DNA of 62,879 nt from Lachnospiraceae bacterium (GTDB lineage Bacteria; Bacillota; Clostridia; Lachnospirales; Lachnospiraceae). How positions within the stretch are numbered: the first letter of the stretch is position 1; every line of letters starts with the position of its first letter. Where the stretch lies: positions 1 to 62,879 of the forward strand of contig JAFUKH010000002.1 in assembly GCA_017467845.1 (NCBI GenBank), written 5' to 3'. The position numbers and the translations under genes are program-made. Below are positions 7,663 through 18,300 of the stretch, piece after piece. The notes under the pieces are model-generated. The model was not told the origin of the DNA and did no database searches. It worked only from the letters and a program-made list of their open reading frames with translations.

Positions 7663-9930
7663 ATGAGACAAGTAGTAAATATCAATCAGAATTGGTTTTT
7701 TTGTAAAACAGAGGAGATTCCCACGCTGCTCCCGGAGAGTTGGGAGCTGTTAAATCTTCCCCACACATGGAATGCCGTGGACGGACAGGATGGTGGCGGA
7801 GACTACTTCCGAGGACATGGGATATATGCGAAGAAGCTTTTAATGAGTGAGCTTCCCGAGGCAGAGTTACGCTATTTGGAGATTAGAGGTGCCAATTCCG
7901 GCGCAGATGTATATTGGAATGGTGAAAAGATTGCACACCATGAAGGAGGATACTCTACATGGAGAGTGTTACTGCCTAAGGTGCAGAAGGAGAATCTACT
8001 GATAATTGATGTGGATAATTCCGCCAATGATAGGATATATCCTCAGTTTGCGGATTTTACATTTTACGGAGGCCTTTATCGTGATGTGAATGTCATCGGT
8101 GTAAGTGCAAGTCACTTCGCACTGGAAGAGCTGGGAACGCCGGGAATCAAGGTGACACCGGATGTGGCAACGAAATCTGTGGAAATTCATGTTTTTCCGG
8201 AAAATGTACAGTTCGGTCAGAATATCCGCTATACCATAAAGGATGGGGAAGGATGCGTGGTAGAAGAAAATGTGGCTTCCGCAGAAAGTACAGTCACTAC
8301 CATCCCTTTGGAGAGTATTCATCTGTGGCATGGGCGTAAAGACCCTTACCTTTATACGATATCCGCAGAGCTTTTGGAGGGAGAAAAAGTTTTAGATAAT
8401 GTAGAAGCGCGCATTGGTTTCAGAAGCTTTGAAGTGGATCCGGAGAGAGGATTTATCTTAAATGGTAAGGAGTATCCTCTGCGAGGCGTATCCCGCCATC
8501 AGGACAGATGGGGAATTGGCAATGCACTTCTTCCGAAGCATCACAGAGAGGATATGGATTTAATCTGTGAGCTTGGGGCGAATACTATTCGACTTGCCCA
8601 CTACCAGCACGACCAGTATTTTTATGACCTCTGTGATGAAAAGGGTATGATTATCTGGGCAGAGATTCCTTATATCTCTAAGCATTTGGTAAATGGTGTG
8701 GAGAATACCGTGTCCCAGATGAAGGAGCTGATTATCCAGAATTATAACCACCCCTCCATTGTCTGCTGGGGACTGAGTAATGAAATTACCATGGTGGGAA
8801 ATGCAGATGAAGCCACTCTGGAAAACCACAGGATATTGAATGATTTATGTCACGAAATGGACAAGACACGTTTTACCACTATGGCCTGCTTTACAGCGGC
8901 GCCTATTACCGATCCGTATGTACAGATTCCGGATACGGTTTCCTACAATCATTATTTTGGTTGGTACGGCGGAGATACCTGCATGAACGGTCCATGGTTT
9001 GATAAGTTCCATGAGGCTCATCCCAGGACTCCCATTGGATGCTCTGAGTATGGATGTGAGGCACTGAATTGGCATACCTCTGACCCTGCTCAGGGAGATT
9101 ACACAGAGGAATACCAAGCGTATTATCATGAAGAGCTGATAAAGCAGCTTTTCAGCCGCAAGTATATCTGGGCTACTCATGTATGGAATATGTTTGATTT
9201 CGGCTGCGACGGCAGAAACGAGGGTGGCGAGAACGGTCAGAACCACAAGGGTTTGGTTACCTTTGACCGAAGCTACAAGAAGGACTCTTTCTATGCATAT
9301 AAGGCATGGCTTTCTGACGAACCCTTTGTGCATATCTGCGGAAAGCGTTACGTGGACAGGGTGGAAAAGGTTACCAAGGTGACCGTGTATTCCAATCAAC
9401 CTGAGGTGGAGTTGTTTGCTGGCGGAGTGTCTTTAGGAAAGAAATCCAGTCCGGAGCATTTCTTTTATTACGAGGTACCTAATGCAGGGGTGACCAAGTT
9501 GGAGGCGGTAGCAGGACAGTGTAAGGATTATAGTGAGCTTCATAAGGTGGAGGTATTTAATGAGGAATACCGTTTTAAGGAGCAGGGAGCAATACTGAAT
9601 TGGTTTGAAATCACCGCGCCGAAAGGCTATCTGTCCATCAATGATACTTTGGGTGATGTGATGAGTACTTTCCGCGGCAAAATCTATGTGGTACAGTTCC
9701 TGCTGAGCATAGTAAAAGGGATTAAAAAGGATTCTACCGGTAAGGATAAGAGTGGAAACGCAGGAGCCTTTGCCGGCATGCTGAAGAACAAGAATATCTG
9801 GCAGATGGCAGCGGGATTTACGATTATCCGTATTGCCAATATGGTGGGACTTGCGGGTGTGAAGGTGGAGAAGGAAACTCTCTTAAATCTGAATAAGAAG
9901 CTGAATAGTATTATGTATTGCAAAAAATAG
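7663..9930 (+). CDS. Glycoside hydrolase family 2 (beta-galactosidase-like)
   Basis: A 755-residue cytosolic enzyme (no signal peptide) with the GH2 order of sugar-binding jelly roll, immunoglobulin-like domain and TIM barrel. The general acid/base is Glu374 in WGLSNEIT and the nucleophile is Glu462 in GCSEYGCEALNW. The usual GH2 GVSRHQD loop and HVWNMFDFG are present. I chose ATG 7663 rather than the in-frame TTG at 7633 because GGGAGG lies just before it. The beta-galactosidase call is likely, but beta-glucuronidase or beta-mannosidase cannot be excluded by reading alone. After the catalytic part comes an unusual C-terminal helical tail of about 110 residues beginning GYLSINDTLGDVMS. It acts on imported oligosaccharides. 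Confidence 0.85.
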   Translation: MRQVVNINQNWFFCKTEEIPTLLPESWELLNLPHTWNAVDGQDGGGDYFRGHGIYAKKLLMSELPEAELRYLEIRGANSGADVYWNGEKIAHHEGGYSTWRVLLPKVQKENLLIIDVDNSANDRIYPQFADFTFYGGLYRDVNVIGVSASHFALEELGTPGIKVTPDVATKSVEIHVFPENVQFGQNIRYTIKDGEGCVVEENVASAESTVTTIPLESIHLWHGRKDPYLYTISAELLEGEKVLDNVEARIGFRSFEVDPERGFILNGKEYPLRGVSRHQDRWGIGNALLPKHHREDMDLICELGANTIRLAHYQHDQYFYDLCDEKGMIIWAEIPYISKHLVNGVENTVSQMKELIIQNYNHPSIVCWGLSNEITMVGNADEATLENHRILNDLCHEMDKTRFTTMACFTAAPITDPYVQIPDTVSYNHYFGWYGGDTCMNGPWFDKFHEAHPRTPIGCSEYGCEALNWHTSDPAQGDYTEEYQAYYHEELIKQLFSRKYIWATHVWNMFDFGCDGRNEGGENGQNHKGLVTFDRSYKKDSFYAYKAWLSDEPFVHICGKRYVDRVEKVTKVTVYSNQPEVELFAGGVSLGKKSSPEHFFYYEVPNAGVTKLEAVAGQCKDYSELHKVEVFNEEYRFKEQGAILNWFEITAPKGYLSINDTLGDVMSTFRGKIYVVQFLLSIVKGIKKDSTGKDKSGNAGAFAGMLKNKNIWQMAAGFTIIRIANMVGLAGVKVEKETLLNLNKKLNSIMYCKK

Positions 9931-9984
9931 AGTCCAATTTATTAGATATAATTTAACAGAAAATTCAGAAAACAAATAAAAAAA

Positions 9985-10013
9985 TAGACTTTTTTCTCAT
10001 AAAATGGTACTAT
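9985..10013 (+). promoter_or_regulatory. Promoter of the GGDEF-EAL gene
   Basis: TAGACT at 9985-9990 and TACTAT at 10008-10013 are separated by 17 bases. The -10 has an extended TGG in front. The start codon of the next gene lies 33 bases further on. Confidence 0.6.
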
Positions 10014-10046
10014 GGTATTAGAACATAAAATGAGGTGTACTATCCT

Positions 10047-12335
10047 ATGATTTGGTATGATGTTTCATTTAAAATGGTAATATTTGCAATGGCTTCCTGT
10101 ATATATATGTGCCATAAGCAAAGCGGAAGAATTCGAAATATGGTGATGCAGATTTTGACCGCCGGTTTATTGGTTGTAATAGCCAATTATGTTCGTTTTT
10201 TATCCGGTGACGAGCTGGTAGTATCTGTATGTATGTCACTGAATTTTGCCGGAGTCACATGGTTGATGTTCTTCTTGCTGGGATTTATTCTGTTATTTTG
10301 TGGTATCAAGGTGCGAAAGGATGTCATCCGTTATTCTATGGTGGTAGGTGCGATTGATAATCTTTCCATGCTTGCGAATATCTTTTTTAATCATGCCTAT
10401 ACTTTGGAAGAGGTAGGCGTTTTGGATGGACGTAGCATGTATGATTATGTTCCTACGGTTTTTTTCTGGATACATTATGTTTTGATTTTCCTATTAGTAT
10501 TTCTGTGTATTAATACACTTATATACAAGATGCTTAAAAGTCCGGGACCATATCGAAGTAAGTATCTGATGATTATGGGGGTAATCAGTTTTGTATTTTT
10601 ACTGAATGCACTGAAGATGTACTTACATATGGGAGTGGATATCTCCGTTTTCGGCTATGCGATTGCGGGTATTGGCATTTACTACTCATCCATGATATTT
10701 ATTCCTCAGCAGTTTTTGGACAGAAGTCTTCAGTTCGTCGGGGAAGATATGCTGGATATGATTATTATTCTGGACTTGGAGAATATCTGTATCTATGCAA
10801 ATAAGACGGCAAGAAAATATTTCTGTATGAATGAAGTGCTGAAGTTCTACGGAAAGCATCCTATCTATCAGTGGTGTATGGACTTTAACAGTAAGCAGCT
10901 GGATGACGGCGTTTATACCAAGCATTTTAAATGCGAAGACAAAACGATTCATATTCACATGCAGTGTCATAAGCAGTATGATAAGAAAGGGCGTTTTACA
11001 GGTAGTGTTTTTGTTATTAAGGATAAAACCATAGAGGTAGAGGAATATCAGAGACAGAAGTATTTAGAGACTCACGATCCTCTCACCGGTGTTTATAACA
11101 AGGAGGCGTTTTACCTTCGCGCTGCACAGATTTTGCAGGATAATCCGGATGAAGAGTATCTTCTGGTGTGCTCAGATATTCACAAGTTCAAGCTGGTAAA
11201 CGATATTTTCGGCACAGACACCGGTAACAAGATGCTGCAGACCATCGGCAAGGTACTTAAGGAACGCTGTGATGACAGAGATGTATACGGACGACTGGGC
11301 AATGACAGGTTTGGACTTCTGATGCCGAAGAAACGTTATGATGAAAATGTATTTATCGAAGGTCCGGCAGATGTTGCACATATCGATGGAAGAGAATCCT
11401 ATCCGCTGACTATCTACGTAGGTGTATATGAGGTTGTGGATCGGGAGATGCCGATTTATGCTATGTGTGACAGAGCACAAATGGCTATCGATTCCATCAA
11501 GGGCGATTTTGAAAAGCGAGTAGCTTATTACGATGATAAGATTCGAGAAGGTGCGGTGAAGGAGCAGGAATTAATTGCAGACTTTGCTCACGCTTTCGAA
11601 AAGGATGAACTTAAGATTTACCTGCAGCCACAGATTAATACTAAGGGTGAGGTAAATGGTGCTGAGGCATTGGTACGCTGGATTCATACGAAAAAGGGGC
11701 TGATGCTACCAGGTGAGTTTATTCCGGTATTTGAGAAAAACGGTCTAATTTCCAGATTGGATAAGTATGTATGGGAGTTGGCTTGTAAGCAGCTTCGTAA
11801 GTGGAAGGATGAAGGAAACGAGGATACGTATATCTCGGTAAATATTTCCCCGGAAGATTTCTACTTCATGAATATCTACAAGGAGTTTACCGGACTTGTA
11901 AAGAAGTATGATATCAATCCGCGTAACTTAAAGCTGGAGATTACGGAAAGTGCCATTATAGTGAATCTCCCCAGACAGCTGGAGCTGATAAAGATGCTTC
12001 GTGAAGCAAGCTTCATCGTAGAGATGGATGACTTCGGAAGCGGATATTCGTCCCTGAATATGTTAAAGGAAATTCAGGTGGATGTGCTGAAGCTGGATAT
12101 GGCGTTTTTAAAACGATCTGACAACGAGGAGCGAAGTAAAATCATTCTTCAGACCATTATCGAGATGTCAAAGCAGCTGGAGATGCCTGTTATCATGGAG
12201 GGTGTAGAAACTCAGGAGCAGGTAGATTTCCTTACCGGTATCGGCTGCGATATGTTCCAAGGTTTCTTCTTTGCAAGACCTATGGAGATTGAAAGATTTG
12301 AAGAGATTTATTTAAAAGATAAACTAAAAAAATAA
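10047..12335 (+). CDS. 7TM-PAS-degenerate GGDEF-EAL c-di-GMP phosphodiesterase
   Basis: A 762-residue membrane signalling protein. Residues 1 to about 215 form around seven hydrophobic helices. A PAS-like sensor (about 225-345) and a GGDEF domain (about 350-490) follow, and the latter's signature is LGNDRF, so cyclase activity is probably lost although it could bind GTP. The EAL domain (about 510-755) is complete: GAEALVRW, VNISPED, LEITES, MDDFGSGYS, LKLDMAF, MEGVETQEQ. ATG 10047 is preferred over the GTG at 10035 because GAGGTG at 10032-10037 sits at the right distance from it. It has the same overall design as the 7TM-EAL protein at the left end. It is a single-gene transcript ending at a strong terminator. 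Confidence 0.9.
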   Translation: MIWYDVSFKMVIFAMASCIYMCHKQSGRIRNMVMQILTAGLLVVIANYVRFLSGDELVVSVCMSLNFAGVTWLMFFLLGFILLFCGIKVRKDVIRYSMVVGAIDNLSMLANIFFNHAYTLEEVGVLDGRSMYDYVPTVFFWIHYVLIFLLVFLCINTLIYKMLKSPGPYRSKYLMIMGVISFVFLLNALKMYLHMGVDISVFGYAIAGIGIYYSSMIFIPQQFLDRSLQFVGEDMLDMIIILDLENICIYANKTARKYFCMNEVLKFYGKHPIYQWCMDFNSKQLDDGVYTKHFKCEDKTIHIHMQCHKQYDKKGRFTGSVFVIKDKTIEVEEYQRQKYLETHDPLTGVYNKEAFYLRAAQILQDNPDEEYLLVCSDIHKFKLVNDIFGTDTGNKMLQTIGKVLKERCDDRDVYGRLGNDRFGLLMPKKRYDENVFIEGPADVAHIDGRESYPLTIYVGVYEVVDREMPIYAMCDRAQMAIDSIKGDFEKRVAYYDDKIREGAVKEQELIADFAHAFEKDELKIYLQPQINTKGEVNGAEALVRWIHTKKGLMLPGEFIPVFEKNGLISRLDKYVWELACKQLRKWKDEGNEDTYISVNISPEDFYFMNIYKEFTGLVKKYDINPRNLKLEITESAIIVNLPRQLELIKMLREASFIVEMDDFGSGYSSLNMLKEIQVDVLKLDMAFLKRSDNEERSKIILQTIIEMSKQLEMPVIMEGVETQEQVDFLTGIGCDMFQGFFFARPMEIERFEEIYLKDKLKK

Positions 12336-12343
12336 CACCATTC

Positions 12344-12382
12344 TAAAAAAAGGTTCATTTCTTCGGAAATGGACCTTTTTTA
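12344..12382 (+). terminator. Intrinsic terminator with UUCG loop
   Basis: An 11-bp stem (AGGTTCATTTC at 12351-12361 with GAAATGGACCT at 12366-12376, one G-T pair) closes a TTCG tetraloop. Runs of A before it and T after it complete the terminator of the GGDEF-EAL gene. Confidence 0.9.
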
Positions 12383-12395
12383 TAATGTAACCATC

Positions 12396-12592
12396 CCGAG
12401 CGAAGCACTTTACCGGAAAGAGTTGCACCCGAGCTTGCTCGAAGGTGCAAAACTTTTCGGTAAAGTATTTGGCGAGAGCCAAATATTTGCAAAAGGAAAG
12501 CTGCGAAGCAGCGATTTTGCAAATAGTGCGAGCGGAATGTAAATGTCGTGAGCGAAATGCAGATGCTGCGAAGCAGCGATTTTGCAAATAAG
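12396..12592 (+). repeat. Structured intergenic element, copy A (three hairpins plus a partial repeat)
   Basis: Three consecutive hairpins lie between the terminator and the GH94 gene. Hairpin I (12407-12466) has about 26 pairs with a CGAG/CTCG tip. Hairpin II (12467-12484) is ATTTGGC-GAGA-GCCAAAT. Hairpin III (12485-12524) has a perfect 10-bp outer stem, an internal loop with GGAAA on the 5' side, and GCTGC-GAA-GCAGC at the tip. A degenerate second copy of hairpin III lies at about 12558-12590. The same order, with different stem sequences but kept pairing, recurs at 19921-20040. Both copies begin with CGAGCGA. It may be a mobile repeat or a structured leader of the GH94 message. Confidence 0.75.
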
Positions 12593-12613
12593 CGAGGGTA
12601 GGAGGATAAGAAT

Positions 12614-15307
12614 ATGGAAACCTATAGATTTGATACAAAAACGGAAAGTTTTACTCTGGATAATCCGGAAAGTACTTCCTCTTTATATTTTCCCATTGCC
12701 GGTGAAAAGGGGCTGAAAAGTTGCGTTACACCTACGCTTTCCGGAGATGCCAAGCTGGACCAGAATCACTTTTTATTACAGCCCATGAGCGTGGAGGATC
12801 TGTCAAACAGTAGGAATATCCGTAGTTTCTGGTGCCGTATGAAGGACGGAAGAGTGTGGTGTGCTACGGGAGGCAGTGCAGAGAGCAGATATCGGGAAGC
12901 CATGGGAGAGGGAGATGAGGTAACCTTATCTGCCGGATATATGTGGCAGGAGATGAGCCGGAGATGGAGGGAAGGACCTCTTTCTGCCAAGGTACTCAGC
13001 TTTGTGCCCGTTAGTGAGCCCCAGGTAGAGTGCCACCGTGTCATTATCACAAATCATAGCCAGGAAGGGGTAAGCTTTACTTCAATCGCAGCGATTCCAA
13101 TCTACGGACGAAGCGCAGATAATCTCAGAGATCACCGTCATGTAACCGGTTTGTTACATCGTATGGAGATACTTGAAAAGGCTGTGACGGTAACTCCCAC
13201 ACTTTCCTTTGATGAGAGAGGTCATCAGAAAAATCACCATACCTATTATGTATGCGGCGTGCAAGGAGACGGAGAGGCGCCGGAAGGCTTTTATCCTACG
13301 GTAGCAGAATTTGTAGGTGAGGGAGGCTCCTTCGATGCACCAAATGCCGTGTATGGAAATCTGAGCGGCTGTAAGGCAGGAGAAATACGGGAAGGAGAAG
13401 AAGCGGCCTGTGCTCTTCGTTTCAAGGAGATTACTTTGCAACCGGGTGAAGCTGTAGAGTATCTGCTTTTTGCGGGAGTGTGTCAGGAAAAGAAGCAGAT
13501 AGGCTCGGTGCTTTCGAACCTGGGGAGTGGGGAAAGCGTGCAGAAAGCTTATGATGAGACACATCTCTTCTGGCAAGAGAAGGTTAATATTCGGATCCAT
13601 ACCGGAGATGAGAAATTTAATCACTTTATGCGCTGGGTTGCTTTCCAGCCTATTTTGCGCAGAATTTACGGCTGCTCCTTTTTACCTCATCACGATTATG
13701 GTAAGGGTGGCAGAGGCTATCGCGATTTGTGGCAGGATTGTCTGGCGTTACTTTTGCTCAGTCCGGAAAATGTCAGGGAGCTTTTATACTCTAACTTTGG
13801 TGGTGTGCGCATGGATGGAACCAACGCTACCATCATTGGGGAAAAGCCCGGCGAGTTTGTGGCAGACCGCAATAATATCTGTAGAGTCTGGATGGATCAT
13901 GGATTGTGGCCGCTGCTGACTACGGCTCAGTACATTCACCAGACCGGGGATGTGGCATTTCTTCTTAGAGAAAACTCATATTTTAAGGATCAGCAGGCCT
14001 GCCGTGGTACAGCGGTGGATGAGTTGTTTGACTTTTCCAAAGAGCCGGTGCAGAAAACAGAAGCCGGAGAGATTTACCGGGGAACTATTTTAGAACACCT
14101 GCTGGTGCAGCTGATTACTGTATTTTATGAGGTGGGTGAGCACAATCATATGAGACTTCGGGGGGCGGATTGGAACGATGCGCTGGATATGGCTCGGGAG
14201 CGGGGAGAAAGCGTAGCTTTTACCGCAGCTTATGCAGGGAACTTTGAGATATTGGGACAGCTGATTGAGGGTTTGGAGAAGACAGGTATCAGCTCTGTAG
14301 AACTTGCGGAGGAAATACTTCCTTTGCTTGTGGATAATGTGGCACTTTACGAGGATATTCGTGGAAAAGTGAAGCTGTTACAGGATTATACGGAAAGCTG
14401 CAAATACACCATTACAGGTAGAAAGGTCTCCGTGCCGCTAACGGAACTTAAGAGAAGCCTTTGCGGTAAGGGGAAATGGATAAAAGACCACATTCGTAAA
14501 ACAGAACTGCTCACCGTGGGAGAGAACCGGTGGTTTAACAGTTATTACGACAACAACGGCAGAGCCGTGGAAGGGCTTCATGGAGAAAACCTTCGGATGA
14601 TGTTGACGGGACAGGTATTTACCATTATGTCCGGCACTGCCACCACGGAACAGATTTCTGAAATATGTAAGAGTGCCGATGCCTATTTATATGAGGCAAA
14701 GAAGGGCGGCTACAAGTTAAATACGGATTTTAAGGAATTGAAGACCGATCTTGGAAGAATGTTTGGCTTTGCCTATGGTCACAAAGAAAATGGTGCTGTG
14801 TTTTCCCATATGACCACCATGTATGGGAACGCCCTTTACCAGAGAGGCTTTGCAAGGGAGGGCTACAAAGCACTGAATACCCTGTATCAGGGAGCGTCAG
14901 ACTTTGAGACTTCACGTATCTACCCGGGAATTCCGGAGTATTTCGATGGCAAGGGAAGGGGGCTTTATCATTATCTGACCGGAGCAGCCAGCTGGTACTT
15001 GCTGACCATTGTGCAGGAGGTATTCGGTATCAAGGGACATTTAGGAGCTATGGTACTGGAACCCAGACTGCTGAAGGAACAGTTTGATGAAAAAGGAGAA
15101 GCCTTCATAAGCCTTGGCTTTGGAGGGAAGCGATTTAAGATAACCTATCAAAATCCCAAGAAGAAAGACTTTGGAGAATATAAAATTTCCGAGGTCAAGG
15201 TAAACGGACAGGCAGCTTCCTTTGGGGGAACGGAGGTTTTGTCTGTAGAGCAGATTGCAGCTTTAGACGGCTGCAAGGTGCAGGAAATCTGCGTAACATT
15301 ATCTTAA
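12614..15307 (+). CDS. GH94 disaccharide/oligosaccharide phosphorylase
   Basis: An 897-residue cytosolic enzyme of family GH94, which splits beta-linked glucosides with phosphate to give alpha-glucose 1-phosphate. It has an N-terminal beta-sandwich, a linker and a (alpha/alpha)6 barrel. Signature segments are GYRDLWQDCL, VWMDHGLWPL, GADWNDAL with the likely catalytic Asp522, GTATTEQ and YPGIPEYFDGKGRG. Length (about 900) fits laminaribiose phosphorylases better than cellobiose phosphorylases (about 810), but substrate cannot be fixed by reading. TAGGAGG at 12599-12605 sets the start. It is followed after 12 bases by a second, larger GH-Q phosphorylase, so the two probably act in series on beta-glucan oligosaccharides. 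Confidence 0.85.
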   Translation: METYRFDTKTESFTLDNPESTSSLYFPIAGEKGLKSCVTPTLSGDAKLDQNHFLLQPMSVEDLSNSRNIRSFWCRMKDGRVWCATGGSAESRYREAMGEGDEVTLSAGYMWQEMSRRWREGPLSAKVLSFVPVSEPQVECHRVIITNHSQEGVSFTSIAAIPIYGRSADNLRDHRHVTGLLHRMEILEKAVTVTPTLSFDERGHQKNHHTYYVCGVQGDGEAPEGFYPTVAEFVGEGGSFDAPNAVYGNLSGCKAGEIREGEEAACALRFKEITLQPGEAVEYLLFAGVCQEKKQIGSVLSNLGSGESVQKAYDETHLFWQEKVNIRIHTGDEKFNHFMRWVAFQPILRRIYGCSFLPHHDYGKGGRGYRDLWQDCLALLLLSPENVRELLYSNFGGVRMDGTNATIIGEKPGEFVADRNNICRVWMDHGLWPLLTTAQYIHQTGDVAFLLRENSYFKDQQACRGTAVDELFDFSKEPVQKTEAGEIYRGTILEHLLVQLITVFYEVGEHNHMRLRGADWNDALDMARERGESVAFTAAYAGNFEILGQLIEGLEKTGISSVELAEEILPLLVDNVALYEDIRGKVKLLQDYTESCKYTITGRKVSVPLTELKRSLCGKGKWIKDHIRKTELLTVGENRWFNSYYDNNGRAVEGLHGENLRMMLTGQVFTIMSGTATTEQISEICKSADAYLYEAKKGGYKLNTDFKELKTDLGRMFGFAYGHKENGAVFSHMTTMYGNALYQRGFAREGYKALNTLYQGASDFETSRIYPGIPEYFDGKGRGLYHYLTGAASWYLLTIVQEVFGIKGHLGAMVLEPRLLKEQFDEKGEAFISLGFGGKRFKITYQNPKKKDFGEYKISEVKVNGQAASFGGTEVLSVEQIAALDGCKVQEICVTLS

Positions 15308-15319
15308 AGGAGACCAACT

Positions 15320-18300
15320 ATGAACACCACATTCACTATAAATGACTATGAAAAACAGGACACCTTTGCGGGTTTTTTACCGGGTTTATCCGGCATTCAC
15401 GGAATCCCCATCTGGTGCTATTACGTAAACAGAGGCCAGTGCATTTCCTCCTTCGGTGTGGAGGATAAGGATCATGCCATCATGGAGTTTTTCCCCGCTC
15501 ACCAGTCCTACCGTGAGACACCTCTTGCGGGCTTTCGAACCTTTGTAAAGCTGGACGGAAGGGTATCGGAGCTTTTCACAGGAGAGGAAACTGTGAAAAA
15601 GATGCATGTTCATATGAATGGACTTTCTATTGAAGAAGAGAATTCTGCACTGGGCTTACATACAAGCGTGGACTACATCACTCTTCCTGACGAACGTACG
15701 GGGGCATTGGTGCGAAAAGTGACGATTACTAATCTCAACAAGGTAGAAATGCACATGGAGCTTCTGGACGGAATGCCGGTAGTGATTCCCTATGGTATCA
15801 GTCTTGGAAGCGTAAAGGATATGGGACATACCTCTATGGCGTGGATGCAGGTGGAGGATGTAGAAAAAGGTGTGCCTTTCTTCCGCGCCAGAGCAAGTAT
15901 GGCTGACACTGCTACGGTCAATGTAATTACCGGGGGAAACTATGGTGTGGCTGTGGACGCTCTTGGGGAGAGATGCAAGGTTATTGTAGACCCCAAGCTG
16001 GTATTTTTCTATGATGATTCTTTCTGCAAACCCATCGGCTTTGAGAAGCATTCTCTAAAGAGCCTTCTTGGAGCATCTCAGGTGGTGGTAAACCAGTATC
16101 CTTGCCTATTCTTTGGCAAGGAGGCGAACCTTAAGGCGGGAGAAAGCCTTGTACTTTATGAGGTTATTGGTCAGGTATCCTGCAAGGAGAAGCTGGAAAG
16201 ATTTTTAGAGAAGGAGCTGAGCAGTGCTTATTTTGAAAAGAAGTTTGAACTGGCAGCTCAGCTTCCCATGGAGCTGACTGCGGGAATTGACACCTGCACG
16301 GGAAATGAAGACTTTGATGCCTACTGCAGATATACCTACATGGATAATATTTTGCGCGGCGGATATCCCATTACATTGCCCGGGGGCAAGATTTTCTATG
16401 TGTATTCCAGAAAACACGGTGACTTGGAACGTGATTATAACTACTTTCGTATGCTTCCGGAGTTCTATTCCCAGGGTAACGGTAACTTCCGTGATGTAAA
16501 CCAGAATCGCCGTTGTGATACCTTCTTCTGTCCCTATGTAGATAAGGAAAACATTGTGAAGTTCTACAGTCTGATTCAGCTGGATGGTTATAATCCACTG
16601 TCCATTGAGAAGGTAACCTATACTTTAGCTCAGGAGCAGGCGGGAGATATTTTCGATGCACTAAGCCAGCAGCAGAAGGAGGAGCTGCTTAGCTTTTTGG
16701 AGAACCCCTTCACTCCCGGTGGCTTTTATCAGAAGCTGGAGGAAGTAGGTGTGCTGGAAGAGAGCAGGCAGGAAAGTTTCTTTACTACAGTGATGGAGCA
16801 GGCAAAGGGTACTACTGCGGCCAACTTTGGTGAAGGCTATTGGAGTGATCACTGGACCTACAATCTGGATTTAATTGAGAGCTATTTGCAGATATTCCCG
16901 GATAAAGAAGAGGCGCTTTTAAAGACACCGGTAACATATTACCGTAGCCAGGTGCCTATTCTTCCCCGTAGAAAGCGTTATGTGAAGACGGAGAACGGTA
17001 TTCGCCAACATTATTTTTTAGACCATAGCAAGCAGCTGAATGATGAAGAAAAGCTGTTAAAGGATAGATTCGGACAGGGTAATGTGGTGGAATCCACTCT
17101 TTTGGAGAAGCTCCTTCTTTTATGCTTTACCAAGTACAGTGCATTGGATGCTTATGGTATGGGGGTAGAAATGGAGGGCGGTAAACCGGGCTGGTACGAT
17201 GCCCTGAATGGTATGCCGGCCCTGTTTGGCTCCTCCATGGCGGAGACTTGCGAGCTACTTCGTATGATGAACTATACCATCCGGGCATTGGAGAAATATG
17301 ATATCGGCGTGGATATGCTGGCAGAAACCGCAGACTTTATGAATAAGCTGGGTGAGCTTACGGCTAGGGCGGAAGAGCTTAGTGATATGGAGCTTTGGAA
17401 TCAGCGCTGTGACATAAAGGAGCATTATTGGGAACAGACCTTTAGCGGTATCAGTGGTGCCAGAGAAGAGTACGCTGCCCGGGAAATCCTTGGCATATTA
17501 AAGCCGATGCGTGACCTTGTGGCAGCAGGGGTGAAGAAGGCCTGTGATGAGGAAAATGGTGTGTGCCCTACCTACTTTACTTATGAAGTGAAAAAATATC
17601 GTCAGGATGAAGAGGGTATTTATCCTGAGGAATTTCTGCAACACAGAGTTCCACTCTTCCTGGAAGGTGCGGTGCGTTATTTAAAGCTTCCTGTAAGCCC
17701 GGAAGAAAAGGAAACCTTATATGCCCGGGTGCGTGAACGCGACCTGTATGATGAAAAGCTTGGTATGTATAAGGTTAATGCTTCCTTGGAAAACGCATCC
17801 TACGAGCTGGGAAGAGCCAGAGCCTTTACACCGGGCTGGCTGGAAAATGAATCCATCTGGCTTCATATGGAGTACAAATATTTACTGGAACTGCTAAAGA
17901 GCGGTATGTATGAGCAGTTTGCAGAGGATTTCCATAAGGCAGCAGTGCCTTTTCTGGATCCCAAGGTATATGGGCGAAGCATTTACGAGAATTCCTCCTT
18001 TATTGCAAGCTCCAAGAATCCCAATCCCGCTTACCATGGCAGAGGCTTTGTGGCCAGACTTTCCGGTTCTACGGCGGAGTTTTTACAGATGTGGATTTTG
18101 ATGATGTTCGGTGAGCTTTTTGATTATGAACAGGGAGAGCTCATCTGTCGCTTCACTCCTATGCTTCCGGCATATCTGATTGGAGAAAATCACAGGGTGG
18201 AGGTAACTCTCTGCAGCAAGACCAAGGTAATCTATACTCTTTCCGGCGAAGGAGATTTCTTCCCGGGACAGTATGAGACTTCAGCCATTGAGTTGCACTA

